From assembly GCF_036409155.1 (NCBI RefSeq), contig NZ_JAZGLW010000001.1, positions 2,852,001-2,916,000 on the forward strand: a stretch of 64,000 nucleotides of DNA. The letters are read 5' to 3'. The stretch is from Mycobacterium sp. 050128 (lineage in GTDB: Bacteria > Actinomycetota > Actinomycetes > Mycobacteriales > Mycobacteriaceae). The notes beneath the pieces were generated by a model. That model had not been told where the DNA came from, did no database searches, and worked only from the letters and a program-made list of their open reading frames with translations. Below are positions 48,322 to 58,311 of the stretch, piece after piece; the stretch's first letter is position 1; each line of letters starts with the position of its first letter. The translations under genes were made by a program, and so were the position numbers.

Positions 48322-49235
48322 CAGAAGTAGCCCTCTCGCTTGCGGTCTTCCATCGCGGCGGCCGACGTACGGTCGTCGGCTCGCGTCTCGCCGCGCTCGG
48401 ACACTGTCGCGGCCGAGATTTCAGTGATCACCCGGGCGATGTCGGTCGCCCGCGAGCGCACCGCCCCGGTGATGGTCAGGTCGCCGACGGTGCGGTAGCG
48501 CACCCATTCCGTTGCAGCGGTTTCGCCGTTTTGCGGACTGGCGTATTCCGAGACCGCCAGCAGGATGCCGTCGCGCTCGAACACCTCGCGTTCGTGCGCG
48601 TAGTAAATCGACGGTATCTCAAGGTCTTCCAGCTCGATGTAGCGCCAGACGTCGATCTCGGTCCAGTTGCTCAGCGGAAACACCCGTACTTGCTCGCCCT
48701 TCTTGATCCGGCCGTTGTACAGCGACCAGGGTTCCGGTCGCTGTGCGCGGGGATCCCACTGACCGAACTCGTCGCGGAAGCTCAGGATCCGTTCCTTGGC
48801 GCGGGCGCGTTCCTCGTCGCGGCGCGCACCGCCGAAGGCCGCGTCGAACTCACCGGCCTCCAGCGCGTCGAGCAGCGTGCGCGTCTGGGCCCGGTTGCGC
48901 GAGGCGACGGGACCGGGGTCGGGGACCCGGCCATTGTCGATGGACTCCTGCACCGACGCGACGATCAGCTTGTGTCCAACGCCGCAGACCCTGCGGTCCC
49001 GGAATTCGATGACCTCGGGAAAATTGTGTCCGGTGTCGACGTGCAGTACCGGAAATGGCAGCGGCAGCGGCCGGAAAGCCTTCTCTGCCAAGCGAAGCAA
49101 CACGATCGAGTCCTTGCCGGCGGAGAACAGCAGGACGGGGCGCTCCAGCTCGGCGACGACCTCACGGATGATGTGCACCGCTTCTGCTTCCAGCAGTCGC
49201 AATTCGTCGACGCGGGTGTCGGTCGTGGTGGTCAT
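48321..49235 (-). CDS. cysD: Sulfate adenylyltransferase subunit CysD
   Basis: A 304-residue PP-loop ATP pyrophosphatase-family subunit that adenylates sulfate. The PP-loop [15 protein letters not shown], the [16 protein letters not shown] segment and [15 protein letters not shown] are diagnostic. It is the middle gene of stf0-cysD-cysNC, with ATGA overlaps on both sides, so all three should be made together. The ATG at 49235 is fixed by that overlap and by family length. Confidence 0.95.
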   Translation of the reverse strand: MTTTTDTRVDELRLLEAEAVHIIREVVAELERPVLLFSAGKDSIVLLRLAEKAFRPLPLPFPVLHVDTGHNFPEVIEFRDRRVCGVGHKLIVASVQESIDNGRVPDPGPVASRNRAQTRTLLDALEAGEFDAAFGGARRDEERARAKERILSFRDEFGQWDPRAQRPEPWSLYNGRIKKGEQVRVFPLSNWTEIDVWRYIELEDLEIPSIYYAHEREVFERDGILLAVSEYASPQNGETAATEWVRYRTVGDLTITGAVRSRATDIARVITEISAATVSERGETRADDRTSAAAMEDRKREGYF

Positions 49236-50035
49236 GTCGGTAGCCCCTCTCGTTCGGCGTCGACCCGGTAGCGATCTACCCATTCATCGGAACGTTTGTC
49301 GGCTTGGCGCTCGAGTACCGGCTCGGGCGCCAGGTTGGGATCCAGCCCCAACTCTGCGAGAACGTTGCCTACGACTTGAGTCAGATTGCGCCACAACACC
49401 GGATACGGGATCTCCATCGGCTTGACGTCTTCTTCGGCGAACCAATTCCGCCAACCCTGCTCCTGGGCCCGCAGCATCGTGATGACGTGCGCGATGGCTC
49501 CGGCGTGGTAGGTGGCGCGCGCATCGCGGACCGGATCGGGCCGGCCGCGCCAGACCCGGGTCTGCACCGCACGCCAGAACGACACCGCCTGCGACACCAC
49601 ATCGGGCCGATAGACATACACCAGCAGCGGGTCCTCGCCGACGACATCGCGGATCGCGGCGAGCAGTCCGTCGCCCGACCGATTGGGTAGGCCGTCGGCG
49701 CGCTCCAGCAGCAGCGGCGTCTGGTTCCACATCAGCTTGCCGCCCCACACACCGTTCGGCGTCCTGCCGACGGTGCGGATGTAGTCGCGCCAGATTTCCG
49801 GGGGAGCGAGGTCCGGCTTCCCCTCGTCGAGCGGATCGAGCAGGCGCAGAATCGACTCGTCGTCGATGCCGGCGAACCACTCCCGCGGCTGAGGCGCCTG
49901 GCTGGTCGTCGGCAGATATTGGAAGAACTCCTGGGGCTCGCCCGCCACGCCGGTCGCCCGCAGCGATTCGACGAGCAGCGTGCTGCCACTGCGCTGGGAG
50001 GCCAGCACCAGATACGACGACGGATTTTCTGCCAC
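49232..50035 (-). CDS. stf0: Trehalose 2-sulfotransferase (Stf0-type)
   Basis: A 267-residue PAPS-dependent sulfotransferase. The 5'-phosphosulfate loop is [18 protein letters not shown], followed by [11 protein letters not shown] holding the expected base Glu, and [19 protein letters not shown] for 3'-phosphate binding; these match Stf0, which makes trehalose-2-sulfate, first step toward sulfolipid. GTG 50035 gives exactly the family length. Its stop overlaps the cysD start, so donor synthesis and use are encoded in one operon. No sulfolipid acyltransferase or polyketide synthase is seen in the window. Confidence 0.9.
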   Translation of the reverse strand: MAENPSSYLVLASQRSGSTLLVESLRATGVAGEPQEFFQYLPTTSQAPQPREWFAGIDDESILRLLDPLDEGKPDLAPPEIWRDYIRTVGRTPNGVWGGKLMWNQTPLLLERADGLPNRSGDGLLAAIRDVVGEDPLLVYVYRPDVVSQAVSFWRAVQTRVWRGRPDPVRDARATYHAGAIAHVITMLRAQEQGWRNWFAEEDVKPMEIPYPVLWRNLTQVVGNVLAELGLDPNLAPEPVLERQADKRSDEWVDRYRVDAEREGLPT

Positions 50036-50171
50036 CAGCAAAGCCTAGCCGGATGCAAATCCCCTGCAACACGCAGAATTACGTTCACGCTGAGCATAAC
50101 CCGGCATCGAATTCGCGCGACCCTCGTCAAGTTTGCTGGTGAGCACGATTCTGGCGGGTGGTTCGGCCGAA

Positions 50172-50627
50172 CTAGATGTGTCCCGAAATTTCCGGCGGAG
50201 GGGCAATCGGTTCCATCCGCGGCGGGGGTGCGATCGGCGGGGGTGCGATCGGTTCGGCCGGCGGCGCGACCACCGGCGGCAGCGGCGGTGGTGCCGCCGG
50301 AGACGGCGGAAGGAACGGGCTTCCCATACACGCCGCATCCGCGGGATTCATGGCGCATTGGGGATCGAGGGGACCGGTGGGCGGTCCCGGCGGCGGCGAT
50401 GGTGCCGGTGGCCCCACCCAGTACGGGCCGCCCTGACACGCGGCGAACCCGGGATACTGCAGGCATCGGGGATCGTCGGGACCAGTGGGCAGATCGGAGC
50501 GGAACTTGTCGAGCAAGACCGGCGCACCGGGCGTTGCGTTGGCCGGCACTCCCGCCGAAGCCATGGCAATAACCGCCAGGGCCACAAACATTTTCGCTTT
50601 CCGGCCTCGGGCACTCGAACCGCTCAT
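50172..50627 (-). CDS. Secreted Pro-rich small protein
   Basis: A 151-residue exported protein with a signal peptide (MSGSSARGRKAKMFVALAVI, cleavage near ANATPG). The mature part has a short Cys-containing region (DPRCLQYPGFAACQGGPYW and DPQCAMNPADAACMG) with four Cys, likely two disulfides, and a Pro-rich tail of repeated IAPPP units. No enzymatic motif. It resembles mycobacterial small secreted proteins with the same DP.C...P...AC repeats. Function unknown. Confidence 0.83.
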   Translation of the reverse strand: MSGSSARGRKAKMFVALAVIAMASAGVPANATPGAPVLLDKFRSDLPTGPDDPRCLQYPGFAACQGGPYWVGPPAPSPPPGPPTGPLDPQCAMNPADAACMGSPFLPPSPAAPPPLPPVVAPPAEPIAPPPIAPPPRMEPIAPPPEISGHI

Positions 50628-50761
50628 CTAACCTCCCGTGCTCGGCTTGGCGTTATCGCTGGTTGGACCTTCGCATTTCGGAATGCGCCGGTCAAGCCCC
50701 GGTGCCGCTGCGCACGCCGTGCCCGCCGCGAAAGCTGCAGGCGCACTTGGTGTTCAGAGGA

Positions 50762-52234
50762 TTAACTGTGCGCGACATTCAGCGAGCGTTCGGCGTTGAT
50801 GCGGTACACGCGGTCTTGTTCTCGGGTTCGGCGACGCTTCGGCATGAGGACACCACGAACACCCGGCGGATGGTCACTCCTTGGAGCGGTGGGCAATTCA
50901 CCGGTGGGCAGGCACAGCGTGGGAAACAGCAGGCGACTGCCCGGACGAGTGATGTAGGTGTGTCCGCTCGGTGTCGTCCAGACGACCGTTCCATCGGGCC
51001 GTTGCTCGTCATGCCAGCTGGTCCAGAAAGTCTTCAGTAGGTGGTGTTTTCGGCACAGACACTTGAGGTTCGACGGATGCGTCGGCCCTAGCGGGTAGGG
51101 GACCGTATGGTCCAGATCGCAACATTCCGCCGGACGATCGCAGCCGGGGAAGCGACAGGTCAAATCCCGGCACCGGACGAAACGCTCCAACCCCGCCGAT
51201 GGGTGGTAGCCCGCATCGGGACGGGCCTCGGCGGGATGGACTACCGGCCGCACCTTGGCGCCGTTGCGGATGAGTTCCGCGATCTGCGGCGCCGGGACGA
51301 TGCCACCGCCGCGGATATGGCCGGCGGGCGTCCAGGCCGGCGCGGGTGGTTCGGGGTCCGGGGCCAGCGCAACGCGCAGCGGTGTATCCGCAGTGAGCGG
51401 GCGGCTGGTTAGCTCGCCCGAGATGCACGGATCCGCCACGGCATCGAGGGCGGCTTCCCCGGCGATGACATGGATCATCACGGCGCTGGCGCGTGGGTCG
51501 GTGTCGAGGGCGGCTGGGCATTCGGGTGCTCCGCATGTGCACGCCAGTAGGTCGGAACCGGCGGCCAGCGCGCCCAGCGCATCAGCGCGACGTTGCGCGA
51601 GCGTGCGTGGGTCACTGTCGCACACCTGGTGCGCCATCTGACTCAACCGCCGGTCCAACAGGGCTGCGTCGGTTGCGAACAGGGAGCCCCACAGCGCCGC
51701 GGTGCCGGAATTACTGTCGGCGGGGCTGATCACCACATCGCGCCCGCGGGCGGCGGCCCGGGTACGGCGCACCGCCGCGGGATCGTGGCGGTCGACGATG
51801 GCGTCGATCGCCTGGCTGCTCTTGGTGACCGAAAGTGGCCCGAACCGCGCCGCCTCACTGGCGAGTGCCGCGTCGACGATCTGCAGAGTTCTCGGGTCGG
51901 TGATCAAGTCGGTACGCCAAACCAACGCCGTGGCCAGCCGCGCGCTGAGGACGCCTTCGGCGAACAGGGCCGCCACCCGGGGCAGACGGTCACGCAACGC
52001 CACTGCGAGATACATCTGTCCGGATGCCGTGCCGTGGCTAATACCTTGTGCAGCAGCAACTTCCGCTGCGATCGCATCCCAGTTGTCGCATGACCAGCTG
52101 GCGCGATCCACCGGACCGTCGGCACGCAGGCGGACCAATTCGGCGATCGCCTGCAGTTTGTGCGCCGCGGCCGCCGCTTCGGCCCGGGCGAATTCGGCGA
52201 TCCTGGCCACCACCGCGCGATCGGTATCGAACAT
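50762..52234 (-). CDS. 13E12-family DUF222/HNH endonuclease
   Basis: A 490-residue member of the mycobacterial 13E12 repeat family. The N-terminal DUF222 region contains [19 protein letters not shown]; the C-terminal HNH nuclease has [24 protein letters not shown] and [14 protein letters not shown], supplying two Cys pairs and the catalytic His. Copies are scattered through mycobacterial genomes as repeats. A LexA-like box overlaps its ATG. Flanks show no direct repeats that I could find, so how it moves is unknown. Rv1148c is a relative, located elsewhere in this region of M. tuberculosis. Confidence 0.9.
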   Translation of the reverse strand: MFDTDRAVVARIAEFARAEAAAAAHKLQAIAELVRLRADGPVDRASWSCDNWDAIAAEVAAAQGISHGTASGQMYLAVALRDRLPRVAALFAEGVLSARLATALVWRTDLITDPRTLQIVDAALASEAARFGPLSVTKSSQAIDAIVDRHDPAAVRRTRAAARGRDVVISPADSNSGTAALWGSLFATDAALLDRRLSQMAHQVCDSDPRTLAQRRADALGALAAGSDLLACTCGAPECPAALDTDPRASAVMIHVIAGEAALDAVADPCISGELTSRPLTADTPLRVALAPDPEPPAPAWTPAGHIRGGGIVPAPQIAELIRNGAKVRPVVHPAEARPDAGYHPSAGLERFVRCRDLTCRFPGCDRPAECCDLDHTVPYPLGPTHPSNLKCLCRKHHLLKTFWTSWHDEQRPDGTVVWTTPSGHTYITRPGSRLLFPTLCLPTGELPTAPRSDHPPGVRGVLMPKRRRTREQDRVYRINAERSLNVAHS

Positions 52235-52242
52235 AGTTTCGA
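52227..52242 (-). promoter_or_regulatory. LexA (SOS) box overlapping the 13E12 start codon
   Basis: Read on the minus strand, TCGAAACTATGTTCGA matches the mycobacterial SOS box TCGAAC-N4-GTTCGA with one mismatch. The ATG of the 13E12 gene lies inside it, spanning the spacer and the second half-site. LexA binding here would block a leaderless or very short-leader transcript. From memory, several M. tuberculosis 13E12 genes are DNA-damage induced. Confidence 0.65.
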
Positions 52243-52380
52243 ATATAGGGACGTCCGCCGACTAAATGGCTCGGCACGGTCGCGCGGTGTGGATAGATCC
52301 CGGACTGTGGATAACGCCGCCGCGCCGCCAGCCGCCACCCCAGCCGCCAACCCCAGCCCCGCAGCCGCCAACCCTCGGCG

Positions 52381-54021
52381 CTAGCCGCTCGAACGCTCCA
52401 GCACCCGAAGCCCAAGCGAAAATAGCAGCCGCACTTCGGGATCGCCCAGCGACGTCGCCAGCAGCTTTTCGATCCGGCGTACCCGATAGCGAACCGTGTT
52501 CGGGTGCACCTGCAACCAGTATGCGGCCGTGGCGATGTCGCCGAAGCTGTCCAGGTAGACCCGCAGCGTCTCGGCCAGCACGGGATCCCGCGCCCGCAGG
52601 TCGCGTATCCGTGGATCGACCAACCGCGGGTCGCTTCCGATCGTCGTGACGATCTCGTCGAGCAGGACGGTGGTGCGTGCTTCGGCCAGCGACGTCACCT
52701 GCCCAATCGAAACCGGGTGTCGCTCAGCGCTATCGAGCACTCGGTCGACCTCGCTGCGCGCCGCGGCGACCCCGGCCAGGCCGGCGACCGGCGCGGCGAT
52801 GGCGGCCCGCAGCTCGACGCCGAGTTCGGCGCGCAACGCGCTGATCGTGCCGCGGACCCACGACGTCACCGACCGGGATGTCGACGTCTCGGGCAGCAGT
52901 ACGTACATTCGTGAGCCTTGCGAGGCGATTTGAGCATCACGCCGAAAAGCGCTGGCGCTCAACGCCAAAACGTCGGTCAGCCGCGGGTGACGGGATCCGG
53001 TGTCGGTGGCGTCCCAGGCGATCACGGCCGCGGTGCCGTCGGCGGCCAGGCCCAGCTCGCGGGCGATCGCCGCCACGTCGGCCGGGTCGGCTTCGGTCAG
53101 GCCGAGCAGCTGTTGGACCCGTCGCGCATGCGTTGACGGCCTGGCCGCCAGCCGAAACATGATGCGGGCGGCCAACACTGCCGCGCCGCGCAGGATCTCC
53201 TCGGCGTCGTCGGCCAGTGGAGCCGACCCCTGTTGCACCCAGATGGTGCCGGCGAACACCGGCGGTCGCCGCGGCCCGGCCGGCGGCTGGTAGATCCCGA
53301 TCGCCAACCGCGGACGCAGGCCCAACTCCGGGCGCTCGTCGACGCGAACCACCTCGCCGCTGGACCGCAGCGCGTCGAAGATTCCCCACTGGCTGATCCA
53401 CTTCAGGTGCTCCGGCGGCCCGGCCCGGCCCAGGATGGAAAGCCGGCGCAGCTCGTCGGCCTCGTCGTTGGAGGCCGAGTAGGCAAGCACATGCGACTGC
53501 GCGTTTTCGATGCTGACCATGCCGTGGATGCGATCGGCCAGCGACTGCGCCAGGCCGAACAGATCGGTGCCGGAGTCTTCCGTCGGGTCGGTGCGGTCGC
53601 CGTGGTGTTCCAGGACGTGGTTGACCAATTGGTAGAGCCGCTCCCAGCGGGCCTGCGGTTCGACGGCCACCACCGCCGAACCGACCGCGACGGCCTTGCT
53701 CACCAGCGCGGCCGACGGCTCCTTGGCGAAGATCGCCACCGGGGAGCGCTCCCGCGCCTGCTTGTCGATCCAGCGCAGCGCCTCGTCTTCTTCCTTCAGG
53801 GCGACACCCAGGAGGAAGAACACATCGGCGGAGCTCGCAGCCGCCGCCAGGCCCAGCCGGACGTCGTCGGAATCGATCAGCGCCGCCGATCCCACCGGCA
53901 GGTCCAGGCCACGCGGAGCGTCGACCAGGCTGACCAGCGTCGCATCCAGGGCCAGCAACAGCTGGCCCAGTCCGACCCCCGGCACCCGCATATTGTCCGA
54001 TTTTACTACGGTAGGCGGCAT
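52381..54021 (-). CDS. pruC: PucR-family activator of proline utilisation
   Basis: A 546-residue regulator with an N-terminal sensory part of about 380 residues and a C-terminal PucR-type helix-turn-helix (LRVYLDSFGDIATAAYWLQVHPNTVRYRVRRIEKLL's family signature). It is divergent from pruA with 53 bp between start codons, the arrangement of Rv1186c/PruC, which activates pruA and pruB in mycobacteria. The ATG at 54021 is used; an internal ATG ten codons later is possible. The 147-bp gap to the 13E12 gene holds only the SOS box and a Pro/Ala-coding-like stretch. Confidence 0.9.
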   Translation of the reverse strand: MPPTVVKSDNMRVPGVGLGQLLLALDATLVSLVDAPRGLDLPVGSAALIDSDDVRLGLAAAASSADVFFLLGVALKEEDEALRWIDKQARERSPVAIFAKEPSAALVSKAVAVGSAVVAVEPQARWERLYQLVNHVLEHHGDRTDPTEDSGTDLFGLAQSLADRIHGMVSIENAQSHVLAYSASNDEADELRRLSILGRAGPPEHLKWISQWGIFDALRSSGEVVRVDERPELGLRPRLAIGIYQPPAGPRRPPVFAGTIWVQQGSAPLADDAEEILRGAAVLAARIMFRLAARPSTHARRVQQLLGLTEADPADVAAIARELGLAADGTAAVIAWDATDTGSRHPRLTDVLALSASAFRRDAQIASQGSRMYVLLPETSTSRSVTSWVRGTISALRAELGVELRAAIAAPVAGLAGVAAARSEVDRVLDSAERHPVSIGQVTSLAEARTTVLLDEIVTTIGSDPRLVDPRIRDLRARDPVLAETLRVYLDSFGDIATAAYWLQVHPNTVRYRVRRIEKLLATSLGDPEVRLLFSLGLRVLERSSG

Positions 54022-54074
54022 ATCTTATCTGATCGGCTAACAGGATGACGGGTTGCGCCGAGGATCCTGGGCAC

Positions 54075-55706
54075 ATGGATGCGATCACTCAGGTGCCGAC
54101 ACCGGTCAACGAGCCGGTCCACGACTACGCCCCACACTCGCCCGAACGCGCCCGCCTGCATGCCGAACTAGCCGCGCTGGCCGACCACCCGATGGAACTC
54201 CCGCACGTCATCGCCGGCGTACACAAAATGGGCGACGGTGAACGCATCGACGTCGTTCAACCGCACCGGCACGACGCCACGCTGGGCACCCTGACCAACG
54301 CCGGGCATGCCGACGCGACGGCGGCCATCGAGGCCGCGATGGCCGCGAAGCATGACTGGGCAGCCCTGCCTTTCGACGAGCGCGCCGCGGTGTTCCTGCG
54401 CGCTGCCGACCTGCTGGCGGGCCCGTGGCGGGAGAAGATCGCCGCCGCGACGATGCTCGGCCAGTCCAAGTCCGCCTACCAGGCCGAGATCGATTCGCCG
54501 TGCGAGCAGATCGACTTCTGGCGGTTCAACGTGGCCTTCGCCCGTCAGATCCTGGCCCAACAGCCTCTCAGCGGGCCGGGAGAATGGAACCGCAGCGAGT
54601 ACCGCCCGCTGGACGGATTCGTCTACGCGATAACGCCGTTCAACTTCACCTCGATCGCGGGCAACCTGCCGACCGCGCCCGCGCTGATGGGCAACACCGT
54701 GGTGTGGAAGCCGTCGATCACCCAGACGCTGTCTGCGTACCTGACCATGCAGCTGCTCGAGGCCGCCGGATTGCCGCCCGGGGTGATCAACCTGGTCACC
54801 GGCGACGGCTTCGCGGTTTCCGATGTGGCACTGGCCGATCCGCGGCTGGCCGGAATTCACTTCACCGGGTCGACGGCAACTTTTCAGCAGCTGTGGCAGC
54901 AGGTGGGCACCAATATCAGCCGCTACCAAAGCTATCCGCGACTCGTCGGTGAGACCGGTGGTAAGGACTTCGTCGTCGCACACACCTCGGCACGCCCGGA
55001 GGTGTTGTGCACGGCGTTGATTCGCGGGGCGTTCGACTATCAGGGCCAGAAGTGCTCGGCGGCTTCGCGGGCATTCATCCCGCACTCGGTATGGCAGCGG
55101 ATGGGCGACGATTTCCTGGGAGCGACGGCCGGGCTGAGCTACGGCGACATCACGGACCTGACCAACTACGGCGGCGCGCTGATCGACCGGCGGTCCTTTG
55201 TCAAGAACGTCAACGCCATCGAGCGGGCCAAGGGCGCGGCCGGTGTCACGATCGCGGTCGGTGGCGAATACGACGACAGCGTCGGCTATTTCGTCCGCCC
55301 GACCGTGCTGCTGTCCGACGACCCCACCGACGAGGCGTTCTCGACCGAGTACTTCGGCCCGCTGCTTTCCGTCCACGTCTACCCCGACGATTCCTACGAG
55401 CGCATCCTCGACGTGATCGACACGGGATCCCGCTACGCGCTGACCGGTGCGGTGATCGCCGACGACCGCCAGGCGGTGCTCACCGCACAGGATCGGTTGC
55501 GTTTCGCGGCCGGCAACTTCTACGTCAACGACAAGCCGACCGGGGCCGTCGTCGGGCGCCAGCCGTTCGGCGGATCACGTGGCTCGGGGACCAACGACAA
55601 GGCGGGCTCGGTGCTGAACCTGCTGCGCTGGACGTCGGCACGCACCATCAAGGAGACGTTCGTCCCGGCCACGCAATACACGTACCCGCACATGGGGTCC
55701 GACTAA
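54075..55706 (+). CDS. pruA: Delta-1-pyrroline-5-carboxylate dehydrogenase
   Basis: A 543-residue aldehyde dehydrogenase that converts glutamate semialdehyde to glutamate, second step of proline catabolism. Diagnostic blocks: ITPFNFTSIAGNLPTAPALMGN, LVGETGGKDFVVAH with the base Glu, FDYQGQKCSAASR with the catalytic Cys, and TGAVVGRQPFGGSRGSGTNDKAG. ATG 54075 is chosen because the N-terminus from there fits the mycobacterial enzyme; ATG 54045 would add ten residues. Its TAA overlaps the pruB ATG (TAATG). Confidence 0.96.
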   Translation: MDAITQVPTPVNEPVHDYAPHSPERARLHAELAALADHPMELPHVIAGVHKMGDGERIDVVQPHRHDATLGTLTNAGHADATAAIEAAMAAKHDWAALPFDERAAVFLRAADLLAGPWREKIAAATMLGQSKSAYQAEIDSPCEQIDFWRFNVAFARQILAQQPLSGPGEWNRSEYRPLDGFVYAITPFNFTSIAGNLPTAPALMGNTVVWKPSITQTLSAYLTMQLLEAAGLPPGVINLVTGDGFAVSDVALADPRLAGIHFTGSTATFQQLWQQVGTNISRYQSYPRLVGETGGKDFVVAHTSARPEVLCTALIRGAFDYQGQKCSAASRAFIPHSVWQRMGDDFLGATAGLSYGDITDLTNYGGALIDRRSFVKNVNAIERAKGAAGVTIAVGGEYDDSVGYFVRPTVLLSDDPTDEAFSTEYFGPLLSVHVYPDDSYERILDVIDTGSRYALTGAVIADDRQAVLTAQDRLRFAAGNFYVNDKPTGAVVGRQPFGGSRGSGTNDKAGSVLNLLRWTSARTIKETFVPATQYTYPHMGSD

Positions 55707-56671
55707 TGGCCGGCGTGTTCGCCACCACGCTGCGGCCGGCGATCCTGGCCGCCAGCCGGCGTCCGGGATTGCGGCGGGCCGCCGAAGGGCTGCCGGTCAC
55801 CCGTAAGGTGGTGCACCGCTTCGTACCCGGCGAGACGATCGATTCAGCACTGAATAGCGTTGCCGCGCTTCGCGATTCGAACCGTCTGGTCAGCATCGAC
55901 TATCTGGGCGAGGACGTCGTGACCGCCGACGGCGCGGACGCGGCCGTGCGGGTCTACCTCGACCTGATCGAGCGGTTGGGCCGCCTCGATTCCCCGGGTG
56001 ACGGAATCCGGCCGCTGGAGGTCTCGGTCAAGCTGTCGGCGCTGGGGCAGTCACTGGAGCGCGACGGAGAAAAGGTCGCACGGGAGAACGCCTGGTCGAT
56101 CTGCGACGCCGCGCGGCGGGCCGGAGTGTGGGTGACGGTGGACGCCGAGGACCACACCACGACGGATTCGACGCTGTCCATCGTGCGCGAGCTGCGAACC
56201 GAATTTCCCTGGCTGGGCACGGTTTTGCAGGCGTACCTGAAGCGCACGCTGGGCGACTGCCGGGAGTTCGCCGCTTCCGGGGCCCGGATCCGGCTGTGCA
56301 AGGGCGCCTACGACGAGCCGGCGGCGGTGGCCTACCGGGGCCGCGACGAGGTCACCGACTCCTATCTGGCCTGTCTGCGGGTGCTGATGGCCGGCTCGGG
56401 GTATCCGATGGTGGCCTCGCACGACCCCGCGATCATCGCGGCGGTGCCGGCGATGGTCGGCGAATCAGGCCGTGGCACAGACGAGTTCGAATACCAGATG
56501 CTGTACGGAATCCGCGACGACGAACAGCGCCGGCTCGCCGAGGCCGGCCATCAGGTCCGGGTCTACGTGCCCTTCGGAAACCAGTGGTACGGCTACTTCA
56601 TGCGCCGGCTCGCCGAACGCCCCGCCAACCTGACGTTCTTCCTGCGGGCGCTGGCCCAGCGCGGCCACTGA
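55706..56671 (+). CDS. pruB: Proline dehydrogenase
   Basis: A 321-residue FAD TIM-barrel enzyme that oxidises proline to pyrroline-5-carboxylate and passes electrons to the quinone pool. Visible: VDAEDHTTTDSTLSIV, RIRLCKGAYDEPAAVAYRGR and the substrate-binding YVPFGNQWYGYFMRRLAERPAN. It is a stand-alone enzyme, as usual in actinobacteria, encoded with and overlapping pruA. The intermediate is therefore probably passed between the two proteins. Confidence 0.95.
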   Translation: MAGVFATTLRPAILAASRRPGLRRAAEGLPVTRKVVHRFVPGETIDSALNSVAALRDSNRLVSIDYLGEDVVTADGADAAVRVYLDLIERLGRLDSPGDGIRPLEVSVKLSALGQSLERDGEKVARENAWSICDAARRAGVWVTVDAEDHTTTDSTLSIVRELRTEFPWLGTVLQAYLKRTLGDCREFAASGARIRLCKGAYDEPAAVAYRGRDEVTDSYLACLRVLMAGSGYPMVASHDPAIIAAVPAMVGESGRGTDEFEYQMLYGIRDDEQRRLAEAGHQVRVYVPFGNQWYGYFMRRLAERPANLTFFLRALAQRGH

Positions 56672-56704
56672 GAGACCGGGCCGCGCAGGCGTAGCGTCAC
56701 GGCC

Positions 56705-57382
56705 ATGAGCCCGGTCGTCGACGAGCGGTCCGACCCCGCCCGCACCCATCTGCGCCATGCCGATCCCGTGCTGGCTCACATCATCGACAAGCACCCCGAC
56801 TTCGACCCCCGCGCGTGGCTGGCGGACCTCCCGCCTTTGGACGCGTTCGCAACGTTGATCTTCCAGGTCATCGGCCAACAGCTATCCGTCGCAGCCACCC
56901 GCCACATCCTCGACCGCTTCCAGGACCGCTTCAACGGACACCTCCCCACCCCCGCCGAGCTGCTGGCCATCGACCCCGATCAGCTCCGCAAGACCGGGCT
57001 GTCGCGACGCAAGATCAGCACGCTGCGAACCGTCGCCGCCCAGTTCGCCGACGGCACTCTCAGCGACAGAGACCTGCGCGGACTGTCCGATGCCGAGATC
57101 GAGACGCGCCTGACCGCCATCCCGGGTATCGGCCCCTGGACTGTGCACGGCTTTCTGATCATCGCGTTCGCGCGCCCCGACGTGGTGCTGCCCGGAGACC
57201 TCGCCCTGCGCAAGGCCATCCAGCGGTCCTATCGGCTCGACCACCTACCCAGCCAAGACGAAGTGGTCCGCCTCGCAGAGCCGTGGCGGCCGTATCGCAG
57301 TCTTGCCAGCGCCTACCTATTCCAGGACGCCTTCGGCCCTGCCACACCGTCGACCGGTACCACCGCCGATACCGGGATTTGA
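56705..57382 (+). CDS. DNA-3-methyladenine glycosylase II (AlkA-like HhH-GPD)
   Basis: A 225-residue base-excision enzyme. The FQVIGQQLSVAATRHIL block, the helix-hairpin-helix LTAIPGIGPWTVHGFLIIAF and the catalytic Asp in VVLPGDLALRKAIQ are all present, with the C-terminal WRPYRSLASAYLFQ. It should excise alkylated purines. It lacks an AlkA N-terminal domain, so it is a compact form. It follows pruB after 33 bp but is functionally unrelated; co-transcription is possible. Confidence 0.9.
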   Translation: MSPVVDERSDPARTHLRHADPVLAHIIDKHPDFDPRAWLADLPPLDAFATLIFQVIGQQLSVAATRHILDRFQDRFNGHLPTPAELLAIDPDQLRKTGLSRRKISTLRTVAAQFADGTLSDRDLRGLSDAEIETRLTAIPGIGPWTVHGFLIIAFARPDVVLPGDLALRKAIQRSYRLDHLPSQDEVVRLAEPWRPYRSLASAYLFQDAFGPATPSTGTTADTGI

Positions 57383-57395
57383 CTCCGAACGTGCC

Positions 57396-57617
57396 TCATT
57401 GCCATTTGAGCTCGTCGTCGAGCCGTTCGGCTTGCTCGTCATGCGCAGCGGCGGGGCGGGTGTCGATCGTGACCTCTTGCCAGTAGGCCGGACCGTAAAG
57501 GTGAATGTCGTTGCCGCTGCTGACCTTTAGGACGCCGCCGGTGAGTACTTCGTAAGTGGCGTCGTCGGGATACTCGTCGTCTTCGTCGTGGCCCTCAAGT
57601 TGGATCCACATTTTCAT
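57396..57617 (-). CDS. Small acidic protein, unknown function
   Basis: A 73-residue protein beginning MKMWIQLEGHDEDDEYPDDA, with a strand-rich middle (TYEVLTGGVLKVSSGNDIHLYGPAYWQEVTID) and an acidic tail. The frame has normal codon usage and lies 33 bp downstream of a DUF5709 gene on the same strand, so the two are probably co-transcribed. No family recognised; an all-beta fold is likely. Confidence 0.7.
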   Translation of the reverse strand: MKMWIQLEGHDEDDEYPDDATYEVLTGGVLKVSSGNDIHLYGPAYWQEVTIDTRPAAAHDEQAERLDDELKWQ

Positions 57618-57650
57618 GGTGAAACAGCCCTCCGCAACCTGCCGGGTTCG

Positions 57651-58124
57651 CTAATCCTCGTCTTCGATGCCATCGATCTCGTCGTCGATGATGTGAACCG
57701 CGGCTTCTTCGGCAGAGGCGGCGCCGCCACAGATACCGACGTCCTCGGCGACCAACTCTGCCTCGGCGTCTTCGCCAGATCCCTGGTCCGGCGCCATAAG
57801 CCGGCCCGCTCGGACTCGACCGACCTCGCGTCGCCGGGCAAATTCGGCTTCGCGCTCTGATTCGTCGGAGCGTTGTCGCTCCGCCTCATCGAGCAGCACA
57901 TTGAGTCGCGACGCCGGATCCGGTTCTTCCTCGCTGAGCATCTGATCCATGGTTTCAGCCGGGCCAAATGCACCGGGCCCATATGGTTGCTCGGGCGGCG
58001 AATAGCCCTCGTCGAGAATGTCGTCCACACCGCGGTCGATGAGGCTGTCTTCTGGTTGCAGTTGGTTGTCGTCTTCGGCGCTGTATTCGCCTGCGGCAGG
58101 GCGTGCCTCGTAGTGAGTGCTCAT
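57651..58124 (-). CDS. DUF5709 family acidic protein
   Basis: A 157-residue hydrophilic protein with the DUF5709 blocks LQPEDSLIDRGVDDILDEGYSPPE and SRLNVLLDEAERQRSDESE, then GRVRAGRLMAPDQG and a very acidic C-terminus ending DGIEDED. Much of it is probably disordered. Family function is unknown. It is transcribed with the small protein at 57396. A palindromic element separates it from the TetR gene upstream. Confidence 0.83.
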   Translation of the reverse strand: MSTHYEARPAAGEYSAEDDNQLQPEDSLIDRGVDDILDEGYSPPEQPYGPGAFGPAETMDQMLSEEEPDPASRLNVLLDEAERQRSDESEREAEFARRREVGRVRAGRLMAPDQGSGEDAEAELVAEDVGICGGAASAEEAAVHIIDDEIDGIEDED

Positions 58125-58311
58125 GATCGTGTACTCCTGAATCGTGCTAACAGTGCCCGTGGCAGGCTTACGCCATCCAGGGGTCAGCCCTTGGTCATGA
58201 TGTGCAGTGTGTATGACGAGCGCCGCTGTCGCGAGGGCCGAAAGTCATGTGTTGAGCCTGGATGAAGGCCGGTCGGCGCGGTTAGGGTCCGACGTCCTAG
58301 CAGGAACGCCG

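Noticed and set aside
50762..52380. Target-site duplication around the 13E12 gene
   Set aside because: No matching short direct repeats could be found at its borders, so an insertion boundary cannot be claimed.
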